From assembly GCF_001187535.1 (NCBI RefSeq), contig NZ_LFIO01001041.1:1-34058 (forward strand): 34,058 bases of DNA, in the 5' to 3' direction. Of the stretch, positions 1 to 7,207 are shown one piece after another. This stretch comes from Rhizobium ecuadorense. GTDB lineage: Bacteria; Pseudomonadota; Alphaproteobacteria; Rhizobiales; Rhizobiaceae. A model generated the notes under the pieces. The model was given only the letters and a program-made list of their open reading frames with translations, had not been told where the DNA came from and made no database searches. Position 1 is the first letter of the stretch, and every line of letters begins with the position of its first letter. The position numbers were made by a program, and so were the translations under genes.

Positions 1-222
1 GAGATGCGCAGCGATCTGATCGTTCACGTCGAGCAGTGGCGACATGATCTGCGCGAAATCACCCTGAAGGCCATGATCAGCGATGGAGATCATTGGCGTC
101 TCGAGCCTCGAAGCACAAACCCTGTGCACAAGCCGATCATCATGAACGGCGATCCGTCTGAGGATACCGAGGTTCGGGTTCGCGGCGTTGTCATCGGCAG
201 CTACAGCCGCATCAACATATAA
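1..222 (+). CDS. S24/LexA-like peptidase C-terminal fragment (5' end outside window)
   Basis: The frame is open from base 1 and ends with TAA at 220-222, so only the last 73 codons are present. The fragment aligns by eye with the C-terminal half of LexA/S24 self-cleaving peptidases. The motif ITLKAMISDGDHWRLEP corresponds to the LexA strand carrying the catalytic lysine (the AAG codon at 67-69). It is followed by an NPVHKPI segment and a final VRGVVIGSYSRI strand, like the LexA 'GVI' ending. The nucleophilic serine and any N-terminal HTH would lie upstream, outside the window. Many such proteins are phage- or plasmid-type repressors that autocleave on DNA damage. The family call is by motif only; whether the gene is intact cannot be judged. 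It converges on the truncated ABC gene that follows. Confidence 0.55.
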   Translation, partial: EMRSDLIVHVEQWRHDLREITLKAMISDGDHWRLEPRSTNPVHKPIIMNGDPSEDTEVRVRGVVIGSYSRINI

Positions 223-248
223 TTCCAAATAACAAAACTTATCTATCA

Positions 249-275
249 GGGGGTGGCCCTATATGGGCCACCCCT
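249..275. terminator. Stem-loop between convergent genes, possible bidirectional terminator
   Basis: A perfect 10-bp inverted repeat (GGGGTGGCCC at 250-259, GGGCCACCCC at 265-274) encloses a TATAT loop. It lies between the end of the S24-like gene and the end of the truncated ATPase. The flank is AT-rich but has no long T run, so intrinsic termination is likely rather than certain. Confidence 0.55.
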
Positions 276-320
276 AATGATATTTATATAAAAATATCCG
301 CGCGACGATCTCTAAGGTTT

Positions 321-749
321 TTATAAATATTCACGCGCCCGGGCGCGAGCTTCCGCCTTTTTCATTTTGCGGTGATAGATCAGCGGCTCGCAGATCTGGT
401 CGCCGACGCGCATGACCGGATTGAGCGAGGTCATCGGATCCTGGAAGACGAAGCCGATATCGCCGCCGCGCACCTTGCGCAGCTCGCGATTCGACATGGT
501 CTGCAGGTCGCGGCCATCAAAGGTCGCCGTTCCCTTGGCGACCTTGATCTTGTTCGGCAGGAGCCGCATCAGGCTCAGCATGGTGAGGCTCTTGCCGCAG
601 CCGGATTCACCGACGACACCGAGCGTCTCGCCCTTGTCGACATGGAGATCGATGCCGTCGACGACGACGGCCGGGCCGTTGCGGCCGTCGATCTCGACGG
701 TGAGGCCCCTGACATCGAGCAGGCGTTCTCTGTTTTGCGTGTCCATCAT
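321..749 (-). pseudogene. Truncated peptide ABC transporter ATPase (DppD/OppD-like)
   Basis: The 142-residue product starts like a normal DppD/OppD ATPase. It has a Walker A GESGCGKS (residues 47-54) and a Q-loop region FVFQDPMTSLNP (100-111), and then runs into TAA after ...AREYL. Family members are about 320-340 residues. The signature LSGGQ, Walker B, H-loop and the C-terminal oligopeptide-transporter extension are all missing, so it cannot hydrolyse ATP. The start codon overlaps the stop of the upstream permease (ATGA; ATG at 749-747), as in an intact operon. GC-rich coding gives way abruptly to AT-rich sequence at about 320-345, which looks like a deletion or recombination junction. The partner ATPase (DppF/OppF) normally found downstream is also absent. 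A remote or plasmid-encoded ATPase could in principle substitute. Confidence 0.85.
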
Positions 750-1705
750 TTGCTGCCCCGCGGATTGAGCGCGTCGTTGAGGCCGTCGCCGAGGAAGCTG
801 AAGGCAACCGAGGCGAGGCCGAGCACGGCCGCCGGAGCGGCGAGAAGATGCGGATAATGCTGCCAGACGCGAAGGCCGTCCGAGATCATGTTGCCCCAGC
901 TCGGCGTCGGCGGATTGACACCGACACCGAGGAAGCTGAAGGCGCTTTCCAGCACCATCGCCGTGCCGAGACCGGCACTGACCGAGACGATCAGCGGCCC
1001 GAGCGCATTCGGCACGACGTAGCGCTTGATGATGACCCAGTTCGACAGGCCGAGCGCCTGGGCCGCGGTGATATAAGGCCGGCTGCGGATCGACAGGACC
1101 TGGGCGCGCACCAGGCGGGCGTAAGGCGGCCAGGAGATCAGCGCCATCGAGCCGAAGACGAGGATGAAATCCACCCATATCGTCTGGCGGTAGAAGGGAT
1201 TGAGGGTCTCAAGGTAACGCGCCTCCATCCAGCGGGTGATCGGCGACTTCAGCGACGCATTGATGACGACGACGAGCAGCAGGTTGGGAACCGACATCGT
1301 CACGTCGGTCAGCCACATGATGACGCGATCGAAGGGATTGCCGAAGAAACCGGCCACGGCACCCAGCGTGAGGCCGATCAGGACCGCGAAGAAGGTGACG
1401 ATGACGGCAACGAGGAAAGCGGTCCGCGTGCCGAAGACCACGCGGCTGAAGACGTCACGGCCGAGATCGTCGGTTCCGAAGAGATGACCCATCGACGGCA
1501 GCGCGTTGCGGGCGTTGAGGTCCTGGCCGAGATAGTCATACGGCGTCAGGTAAGGCCCGAAGATCGCCGTGAAAGCGAGGATCAGCACGATGACGAGACC
1601 GAAGACGGCGAGCTTGTTGCGCTTCAGCCGATACCAGGCGTCGCGCCACAGGTTGACCGGCTGTTCCTCGATGGTTTCGGGGGTGGAAAGAGGAATTGCG
1701 GACAT
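746..1705 (-). CDS. Peptide/nickel-type ABC transporter permease (DppC/OppC-like)
   Basis: This is an inner-membrane permease of 319 residues, the normal length for DppC. An N-terminal cytoplasmic stretch and a first membrane segment (about residues 30-52) are followed by the family motif HLFGTDDLGRDVFSRVVFG (about 94-112). The remaining membrane helices carry an EAA-type loop, AAQALGLSNWVIIKRYVVPNA, that would dock on the ATPase. The ATG at 1705 has AAGGAG 9 bases upstream. It lies 2 bases after the DppB-like gene and overlaps the ATPase start by 4 bases, so the genes are translationally coupled. The substrate is unknown. This family imports peptides, opines, nickel or some oligosaccharides, and the neighbouring catabolic genes hint at a sugar-acid or glycan-derived ligand. 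Confidence 0.93.
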   Translation of the reverse strand: MSAIPLSTPETIEEQPVNLWRDAWYRLKRNKLAVFGLVIVLILAFTAIFGPYLTPYDYLGQDLNARNALPSMGHLFGTDDLGRDVFSRVVFGTRTAFLVAVIVTFFAVLIGLTLGAVAGFFGNPFDRVIMWLTDVTMSVPNLLLVVVINASLKSPITRWMEARYLETLNPFYRQTIWVDFILVFGSMALISWPPYARLVRAQVLSIRSRPYITAAQALGLSNWVIIKRYVVPNALGPLIVSVSAGLGTAMVLESAFSFLGVGVNPPTPSWGNMISDGLRVWQHYPHLLAAPAAVLGLASVAFSFLGDGLNDALNPRGSK

Positions 1706-1707
1706 GG

Positions 1708-2664
1708 TCAGCGGCTCCTTCTTGCATCATTGGCGCGTGGATCGAGCAGCGGATAGAGCACGTCGACCAAAAGGTTCGACACCATCACCAGGAACGATCC
1801 GATCAGCGTGATCGCCAGAATGACGGGATAATCCGAATTGATCAGCGCCTGCACCGTCAGGCGCCCGAGACCCGGCAGGCCGAAGACCAGTTCGACGAAG
1901 ATCGCGCCGTTGACGATGGTGATCATGATCAGGCCGAGCTGCGTCACGACAGGGGTCAGCACCGGCCGCAGGATATGGCGCAGCGCTACGACGATCTCGG
2001 GCACGCCCTTGGCGCGGGCGGTGCGGACGAAATCCTCCGACAGCACCTCGATGACGGCGGCCCGGGTCTGGCGCACGATCAGCGCGATCGGCTGGAAGGA
2101 AAGTACCAGCAGCGGCAGCAGGATGCGCACATCGAAGATGCCGCCCCAGCCATAGGGCACGCTCGCACCCGGCAGCAGCACGATGAGGCCGACCATCAGC
2201 AAGGGACCTGCGACATAGGCCGGGATCGCCCAGAGGAAGAGCGCGGAGCCTAGAATGGCGTAGTCGAGGCGCGAATTCTGGTTCAGCGCCGCGATCATGC
2301 CGAGCGGGATCGCGACGATGGTCGTCAGGATGACGGAACAGAGGGCAAGCTGGAAGGAAACCGGGGCCGCAGCCGAGACCATCGCCCAGACGGCGCGGCC
2401 CGAGGTCAGCGAGTTGCCGAACTGGCCGTGCAGCAGGTTCCAGATGTAAAGGCCGAATTGCTCGATGAAGGGCCTGTTGAGGCCGGCGCTTTCGCGGATA
2501 GCTTCGATGCGCTGCGGATTATAGGCGACGTCGCCCGGCGCGCGCAGGAAGATCAGCTTGATCGGATCGCCGGCGCCATAAAAGGCCAGCGCGTAGACCG
2601 CCAGCATCACCACCAGAACGGATGGAATCCAGATGGCAAACCGGGTTAGCACGTAGCGCAGCAA
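1708..2664 (-). CDS. Peptide/nickel-type ABC transporter permease (DppB/OppB-like)
   Basis: This is a 318-residue permease beginning LLRYVLTRFAIWIPSVLVV, a typical DppB first transmembrane helix. Later features include the periplasmic INLLHGQFGNS-like region (here IWNLLHGQFGNSLTSGR) and an EAA loop, TARAKGVPEIVVALRHILRP. I chose the TTG at 2664 because GGGAGG sits at the right distance upstream and the protein then starts with the family's usual N-terminus. An in-frame ATG at 2706 would add 14 atypical residues. It is the first permease gene after the binding protein and is separated from the next permease by only 2 bases. It forms the membrane channel with the DppC-like protein. It is probably non-functional as a transporter unless an ATPase is supplied from elsewhere. 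Confidence 0.92.
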   Translation of the reverse strand: MLRYVLTRFAIWIPSVLVVMLAVYALAFYGAGDPIKLIFLRAPGDVAYNPQRIEAIRESAGLNRPFIEQFGLYIWNLLHGQFGNSLTSGRAVWAMVSAAAPVSFQLALCSVILTTIVAIPLGMIAALNQNSRLDYAILGSALFLWAIPAYVAGPLLMVGLIVLLPGASVPYGWGGIFDVRILLPLLVLSFQPIALIVRQTRAAVIEVLSEDFVRTARAKGVPEIVVALRHILRPVLTPVVTQLGLIMITIVNGAIFVELVFGLPGLGRLTVQALINSDYPVILAITLIGSFLVMVSNLLVDVLYPLLDPRANDARRSR

Positions 2665-2738
2665 GGCCACCTCCCACCTGTTGTCGATGCGGCCCGGCTT
2701 TGGCAAAGCGCAGCCGATCGCATCTCTTCTTGAAATTT

Positions 2739-2764
2739 GCGCGAAGACCTTGCGGCCTTCGCGC
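2739..2764 (-). terminator. Intercistronic stem-loop after the binding-protein gene
   Basis: An 11-bp inverted repeat (2739-2749 with 2754-2764, one G-U pair in the minus-strand RNA) and a 4-base loop begin 27 bases after the binding-protein stop. There is no T run. This arrangement usually stabilises the binding-protein message or attenuates readthrough into the permease genes. Confidence 0.55.
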
Positions 2765-2791
2765 GTTTATCGCCAGAAACGATAGGCCCAA

Positions 2792-4429
2792 TCAGCCGAT
2801 GGAAATGTTCCAGGGTTCGGCGATCTGCCAGTCGAGGTTCTTCTCCATGCCCTTGACCTCCTTGGTGGCCCAGCGCGACATTGCCTGAGAATACCATGGA
2901 ATAAAGGCCCAATCCTCGCGGAACGCCTTCTGGGCTGCCTGGGCGAGAGAGATGCGCTGCGGATCGTCCGCAGCCTTGGTCGCCGCTTCGGCAAGGGCGC
3001 TGTCGACCTTGTCGTTCTTGTATCCACCGAGCTTGTTCTGCGCGTTCGACGAGGTCGAGGCGATGCTGCCCGCCAGATAGGAGACGGCATCGGGAACACG
3101 GGTGCCGACGTCGTCGCGGAAGATCTGGACCGAGTTCTGATCCGGACCGGCATAGGCGTCCTGCTGCGGCTTCATGTCGACGGCCGTGATGCCGAGATTC
3201 TGGCGCCACTGCTCGGCGATGAACTGGGCGGCGGCCTGGATGGCCGGCGCCGAAATGCCGACAAACAGGATCTTCGGCAGGCGCTCGGGCCCGCCATAGC
3301 TCGATTCGGCAAGCAGCTTCTTGGCGGCTGCCGGATCATAGGGAAAGGGTTCGAAGCCGGAATTGTCGGCGCCGGGAACCGAATTGAGGATCTGATCGGC
3401 CTTCTTGTGCGGCCCATCGGGATAGGACGCCTTGAACAGGCCGTCGCGATCGACCGCCATGATCAGCGCCTGGCGGACCTTCGGATCGTCCATCGGCGCG
3501 CGGGAGATGTTGAACCAGAAGTGCTGGCTGGTCGGGATCAGCGGGCCGGCCGAGAATTCCGGGCCGAGATCCTGGATGATCGTCGAGGTGACGAGCTCGG
3601 TATGGGCGTTGAACTCGCCGGACTTGATCAGCGAGGTCGCCGTCACATTGTCCTCGATCGAGGTGATGTCGATGCGGGCAAGCTTCGGCTTCGACCCAAA
3701 GAAGTTCTCATTCGGCTCGAATGTGATCTTGCCGGCGTCGATATCGATGCTCGTCAGCTTGAAGGGGCCGGAGAAGACCGGCTTGTTTTCGGGCTTATAC
3801 CAGTCGATGATTTCCTCGCCGTCGCTGCCGCGCGATTGCGACGCTTTGGTGATCGGCGCGATGTGGTTTGCCAGGCGCATGAAGAAGATCGGATCGGCAG
3901 CGGCGAGCGTCACCACGACTGTTCCCTCATCAGGAGTCGCCACACCGGTCAGCTCGTTGCCGGAGCCGGCGGCGATTTCGGCGTAACCCTTGACCTTGCT
4001 CAGCACCTGGTCGGCGCGCTGGCTCTTGGTGTTCGGCATCGAGGCGACTTCCCAAGATCCCTTGACGTCGGCCGCGGTGATCTTGCTGCCATCGGAGAAG
4101 ACGGCCTTGGGATCGATCTTGAAGGTCCACACCGTGTTGTCGGCCGATTCCCAGCTGGCGAAGACGTAAGGCTTGATATTGCCCTGGCTGTCGAAATACA
4201 TCGGCGCCGCCCACCAGATCGAATTCCAGCGGAACGTCCTGCCGCCGCCGCGCAGCGGCGACCAGTCCTGGTCGAAGGCCGGATGCGCGACCTTCAGGAC
4301 CTGGCCTTCATCGGCCATCACGATGCGGGCATTCATCCCGAACACGGTGAGGCCGACGCCGGCCGCAAGACCGAGCTTCAGCGCGTTGCGGCGCGATAGA
4401 TTGGTTTTTTCAGATTGATCAAAAGACAT
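2792..4429 (-). CDS. Extracellular solute-binding protein, family 5 (peptide/nickel type)
   Basis: The 545-residue periplasmic protein belongs to the SBP_bac_5 family that serves Dpp/Opp transporters. The N-terminus NLSRRNALKLGLAAGVGLTVFG is a twin-arginine (Tat) signal, cleaved probably near VMADEG. The mature part has the family's WTFKIDPKAVFSDGSKITAADV region. The ATG at 4429 is preferred because GGGAGGG lies 6 bases upstream. The frame stays open a further 43 codons, but that part is AT-rich promoter DNA containing palindromes. The gene leads the minus-strand operon and faces the aldolase gene. It binds an unidentified ligand. Family 5 proteins can bind sugars as well as peptides, so the ligand may be the substrate of the divergent catabolic genes. 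Confidence 0.92.
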   Translation of the reverse strand: MSFDQSEKTNLSRRNALKLGLAAGVGLTVFGMNARIVMADEGQVLKVAHPAFDQDWSPLRGGGRTFRWNSIWWAAPMYFDSQGNIKPYVFASWESADNTVWTFKIDPKAVFSDGSKITAADVKGSWEVASMPNTKSQRADQVLSKVKGYAEIAAGSGNELTGVATPDEGTVVVTLAAADPIFFMRLANHIAPITKASQSRGSDGEEIIDWYKPENKPVFSGPFKLTSIDIDAGKITFEPNENFFGSKPKLARIDITSIEDNVTATSLIKSGEFNAHTELVTSTIIQDLGPEFSAGPLIPTSQHFWFNISRAPMDDPKVRQALIMAVDRDGLFKASYPDGPHKKADQILNSVPGADNSGFEPFPYDPAAAKKLLAESSYGGPERLPKILFVGISAPAIQAAAQFIAEQWRQNLGITAVDMKPQQDAYAGPDQNSVQIFRDDVGTRVPDAVSYLAGSIASTSSNAQNKLGGYKNDKVDSALAEAATKAADDPQRISLAQAAQKAFREDWAFIPWYSQAMSRWATKEVKGMEKNLDWQIAEPWNISIG

Positions 4430-4757
4430 GGCATTCCCTCCCACGGTGAATTCGGCAGCGCTCTCCCTGCACCTGCCAGGCGCAGCACAATCCGTCCCAT
4501 ATCGTTCTCTCGTTATTGTAAATATGTCAACAAAAAATCGCATTTTTTGTTGCAACAAAATTTATGGCGAAAAATATCATAACAATAACAAATAGATAAT
4601 TTTTCAATCCGGAATGAACGCATTTTGTCTTCTTGACAAAAGCGCTGCAATAGAAAAGCTTTTCGCAATCCATCGCGACAGACGAATGACAATTGCCCGT
4701 GCAGCCGTGCGGTTCGAACGCGCACCGGAAAAGACAGGACGCACCGAGGAGGGCGGA
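4430..4757. promoter_or_regulatory. AT-rich divergent promoter region with several palindromes
   Basis: This 328-bp region separates the transporter operon from the aldolase operon. It contains: CAACAAAAAAT/ATTTTTTGTTG (4528-4538, 4542-4552); the perfect palindrome TTTTGTTGCAACAAAA (4545-4560); TTTTGTC/GACAAAA (4623-4629, 4635-4641); and GAAAAGCTTTTC (4653-4664). A TTGACA -35-like box lies on each strand (plus 4633-4638; minus 4530-4525), and each overlaps a palindrome arm. No regulator gene is adjacent. The palindromes are directly visible; their use as operators is inferred. Confidence 0.6.
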
Positions 4758-5660
4758 ATGAGCCACAGGATCACAGGCGTTTTCAGCGCGGCCGCAACGC
4801 CGCTGACGGCAGACAATACGCCGGACCTCACCCTTTTCACCGATCACTGCCGGCGGCTGCTGGCCGAGGGATGTCATGGCGTGGCGCTGCTCGGGACGAC
4901 GGGCGAAGCCAATTCCTTCTCCGGAGCCGAGCGCCGCGCCATATTGGAGGCAGCTGTGAAGGCCGGCATTCCGGCCGACAGGCTTTTGCCGGGGACTGGC
5001 GTCGTCGCCGTTCCGGAGACCGTGGAACTGACGCGGCACGCCCTGTCGCTCGGCGTCACCAAGGTGGTGATGCTGCCGCCCTTCTATTACAAGGGCGTCT
5101 CCGACGACGGTCTCTTCGCCGCCTATTCGCAAGTTCTGGAAAAGGTCGCCGACACGCGCCTGCAGGTCATCCTCTATCATATTCCGCAGGTCTCGGGCGT
5201 GCCGCTCTCCATTCCGCTGATCGGCCGGCTGATTGCGGCCTTCCCGGAAACGGTCGTCGGAATCAAGGAATCTGCCGGCGATTTCAATAACATGCAGGCC
5301 ATCATCGCAGCCCATCCCGGTTTCTCGGTCCTGGCCGGCGCCGATCCGCTGCTGCTGCCGCTGATGAAGGCCGGCGGCGCCGGCTGCATCACCGCCACCT
5401 CCAATCTGGTGGCGGATTCGCTGCGCACCATCTACGACCATGTCCATGACGAGGCGCGTGCCGCCGAGGTCGAGGCGGCGCAAGCACGCATCAACGCCTA
5501 TCGCACGCTTTCCAATTCCTATGTCCAGATCCCGACCATCAAGGCAATGGTGGGATTGAAGACCGGCAATCCCGCCTGGAAGCGCACGCGCGCCCCGCTG
5601 CTGCCGCTTGATGAGACGGACTATGCCGCGCTCGCCGAAAGCTACGCCAAGCTGCCTTGA
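4758..5660 (+). CDS. DapA/NanA-family class I aldolase
   Basis: The 300-residue TIM-barrel lyase of the DHDPS/N-acetylneuraminate lyase family has the expected length. The diagnostic GTTGE is at residues 46-50, the catalytic tyrosine at Y140 (YHIP) and the Schiff-base lysine at K170 (GIKES). After YHIP the sequence is QVSGVPL. The arginine that true lysine-pathway DapA uses to hold aspartate semialdehyde is absent, and the stretch resembles the YNIPALSGVKL of NanA. It is therefore probably a catabolic 2-keto-acid sugar aldolase or dehydratase, not biosynthetic DapA. The ATG at 4758 has GGAGGGCGG upstream; an in-frame ATG at 4614 lies in promoter DNA. It is followed after 11 bases by the sialidase-like gene and is surely co-transcribed with it. 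The exact substrate is unknown. Confidence 0.9.
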   Translation: MSHRITGVFSAAATPLTADNTPDLTLFTDHCRRLLAEGCHGVALLGTTGEANSFSGAERRAILEAAVKAGIPADRLLPGTGVVAVPETVELTRHALSLGVTKVVMLPPFYYKGVSDDGLFAAYSQVLEKVADTRLQVILYHIPQVSGVPLSIPLIGRLIAAFPETVVGIKESAGDFNNMQAIIAAHPGFSVLAGADPLLLPLMKAGGAGCITATSNLVADSLRTIYDHVHDEARAAEVEAAQARINAYRTLSNSYVQIPTIKAMVGLKTGNPAWKRTRAPLLPLDETDYAALAESYAKLP

Positions 5661-5671
5661 GGAGATCCGCC

Positions 5672-6856
5672 ATGAGTTTTACCGGCCTGCCTTCGGAAGC
5701 CGTGCCCGCTTTGATGACCGGGATCGTTGCCCCTCATCCTTCAGTCGAAGGGCGCGCCGATGCCTATCTGCCTTCGCCCTGCATCCAGAACCATGCAGCC
5801 AATCTCGCCTTTCTGCTCGACGGTACGCTGAGCTGCGTCTGGTTCGGCGGCACGATGGAGGGCATGGGCGATATTTCGATTTACATGTCGCGGCTGGCGC
5901 CCGGCTCCGAGCGCTGGTCCGAGCCGGAAAAGATGAGCGACGATCCCGAGAAATCCGAGCAGAACCCATTGATTTTCAACGCCCCGGACGGAAAGACGTG
6001 GCTGCTCTATACCTCGCAGACCTCGGGCAACCAGGATGGCTCGATTGTCAAATGCCGGATATCGGATGACGGCGGCAAAAGCTTCGGCCCGGTTCGCATC
6101 CTCTGCGACAGCCCCGGCACCTTCGTTCGCCAGCAGATCGTCGTCAACGGCAGAGGCGACTGGCTGCTGCCGGTCTTCCGCTGCGTCGGCCTTAGCGGCC
6201 AGCGCTGGAGCGGTGATGCCGATACGGCTGCGGTGCTGATCTCGCGCGACGGCGGCGCGAGCTGGCAGATGCGCGATATTCCGGACAGCATTGGCGCCGT
6301 GCACATGAATATCCTGCCGCTCGGCGGCGGCGAGATGATCGCCTTCTACCGCAACCGTTTCGCCGAAAACATTCTTTCCAGCCGGTCGTCCGATGGCGGC
6401 GAGAGCTGGAGCGCGCCCGAGCCGACCGAACTGCCGAACAACAACTCCTCGATCCAGGCAACCGTGCTGAATGATGGAGCAATCGCAATGGTTTACAACC
6501 ATTCGAATGCAAGTACCTCGGATGCGCGGCGCCAATCTCTCTACGACGAAATCGAGGGTGGCGAGGCCTCGGAGGCCGTTATTGTCGCCGATGTCGGCCG
6601 CAAGGCGATCTGGGGCGTTCCGCGGGCACCGCTCAGCCTTGCAATCTCGAAGGATGGGGCCAGGAGTTTTCCGTATCGCATCGATCTCGATACCGGTGAC
6701 GGCTTCTGCCTCAGCAACAATTCCAAGGATTCGCTGAACCGCGAATTCTCCTATCCCTCGATCATCCAGGGCGGCGACGGCACGCTCCATATCGCCTACA
6801 CCTATTACCGGCGCGCCATCAAATATGTGCGCCTTGCACCGCAATTGCTGCCGTAA
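5672..6856 (+). CDS. Sialidase-like BNR/Asp-box beta-propeller protein
   Basis: The 394-residue protein has the six-bladed propeller signature of BNR/sialidase-like proteins. Asp-boxes are visible at about residues 131-138 (SDDGGKSF), 191-198 (SRDGGASW), 239-246 (SSDGGESW) and 326-333 (SKDGARSF). An N-terminal VWFGGTMEG segment is typical of the cytosolic BNR_2 subgroup. I see no signal peptide or membrane segment, so it should act in the cytoplasm on an imported oligosaccharide or glycoconjugate. The ATG at 5672 follows GGAG by 7 bases. The pairing with a NanA-like aldolase suggests the two act in sequence on a nonulosonic acid or another acidic sugar. True sialidase activity is not shown: no arginine triad could be assigned with confidence by eye. 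Confidence 0.85.
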   Translation: MSFTGLPSEAVPALMTGIVAPHPSVEGRADAYLPSPCIQNHAANLAFLLDGTLSCVWFGGTMEGMGDISIYMSRLAPGSERWSEPEKMSDDPEKSEQNPLIFNAPDGKTWLLYTSQTSGNQDGSIVKCRISDDGGKSFGPVRILCDSPGTFVRQQIVVNGRGDWLLPVFRCVGLSGQRWSGDADTAAVLISRDGGASWQMRDIPDSIGAVHMNILPLGGGEMIAFYRNRFAENILSSRSSDGGESWSAPEPTELPNNNSSIQATVLNDGAIAMVYNHSNASTSDARRQSLYDEIEGGEASEAVIVADVGRKAIWGVPRAPLSLAISKDGARSFPYRIDLDTGDGFCLSNNSKDSLNREFSYPSIIQGGDGTLHIAYTYYRRAIKYVRLAPQLLP

Positions 6857-7040
6857 GCGACGCGGCAGCCGGAAGATTGTAAACTTGCATCCGATCGCGC
6901 GCGAAAGGATGCAGGGCCGTCGGCATTGAACCGACCAGGCGACAAGAAATTGACAAGAGGCGTGCGCCGGCGAATGACGGCCAGACCCTTCGCACCCGAA
7001 AAGCATCCCCCTCGATAATTTTCTCTAACGCGTTGATATT

Positions 7041-7052
7041 ATTGTATATAAT
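7041..7052. promoter_or_regulatory. GntR(FCD)-like operator candidate
   Basis: ATTGTATATAAT is a near-perfect palindrome resembling the TTGTATACAA-type sites of GntR-family regulators. It is flanked by TTATT/AATAA arms. It lies 89 bp upstream of a TTGACA box and about 155 bp before the dehydrogenase start. No GntR gene is present in the window, so the assignment is tentative. Confidence 0.3.
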
Positions 7053-7129
7053 AACATACTACCGCCTCATCGAGGACATAAGCGACCACATATCAGACGA
7101 TAAAAATTTCCGTACCTTGGAATGCCGGC

Positions 7130-7156
7130 TTGACATTGATCTTACAACTTTACAAT
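7130..7156 (+). promoter_or_regulatory. Candidate sigma-70 promoter for the dehydrogenase pair
   Basis: TTGACA (7130-7135) and TACAAT (7151-7156) are separated by 15 bases, which is short of the ideal 17. They would give a transcript leader of about 45 bases before the ATG at 7208. The 351-bp gap 6857-7207 otherwise holds no gene that I can support. This suggests the two dehydrogenase genes have their own promoter. Confidence 0.35.
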
Positions 7157-7207
7157 AAAGAGGGCGACGAAATTGTTGCCGCAAGATCTTGCAGGGAGGA
7201 CTGGTTC

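Noticed and set aside
1..93. Minus-strand frame starting ATG at 93 and leaving the window
   Set aside because: It is antisense to the S24-like tail, whose motif match is better, and it shows no recognisable family.
4430..4558. 43-residue N-terminal extension of the family 5 binding protein
   Set aside because: It lies in AT-rich promoter DNA with palindromes, and the Tat signal and ribosome site mark the start at 4429.
4758..6856. A complete sialic-acid (nan) catabolic operon
   Set aside because: Only a lyase-like and a sialidase-like gene are present; kinase, epimerase and deacetylase genes are missing, so the name is not justified.
5741..7006. 421-codon minus-strand frame opposite the sialidase-like gene
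   Set aside because: It is an antisense shadow; the plus frame has Asp-boxes and a ribosome site, while this one has no domain.
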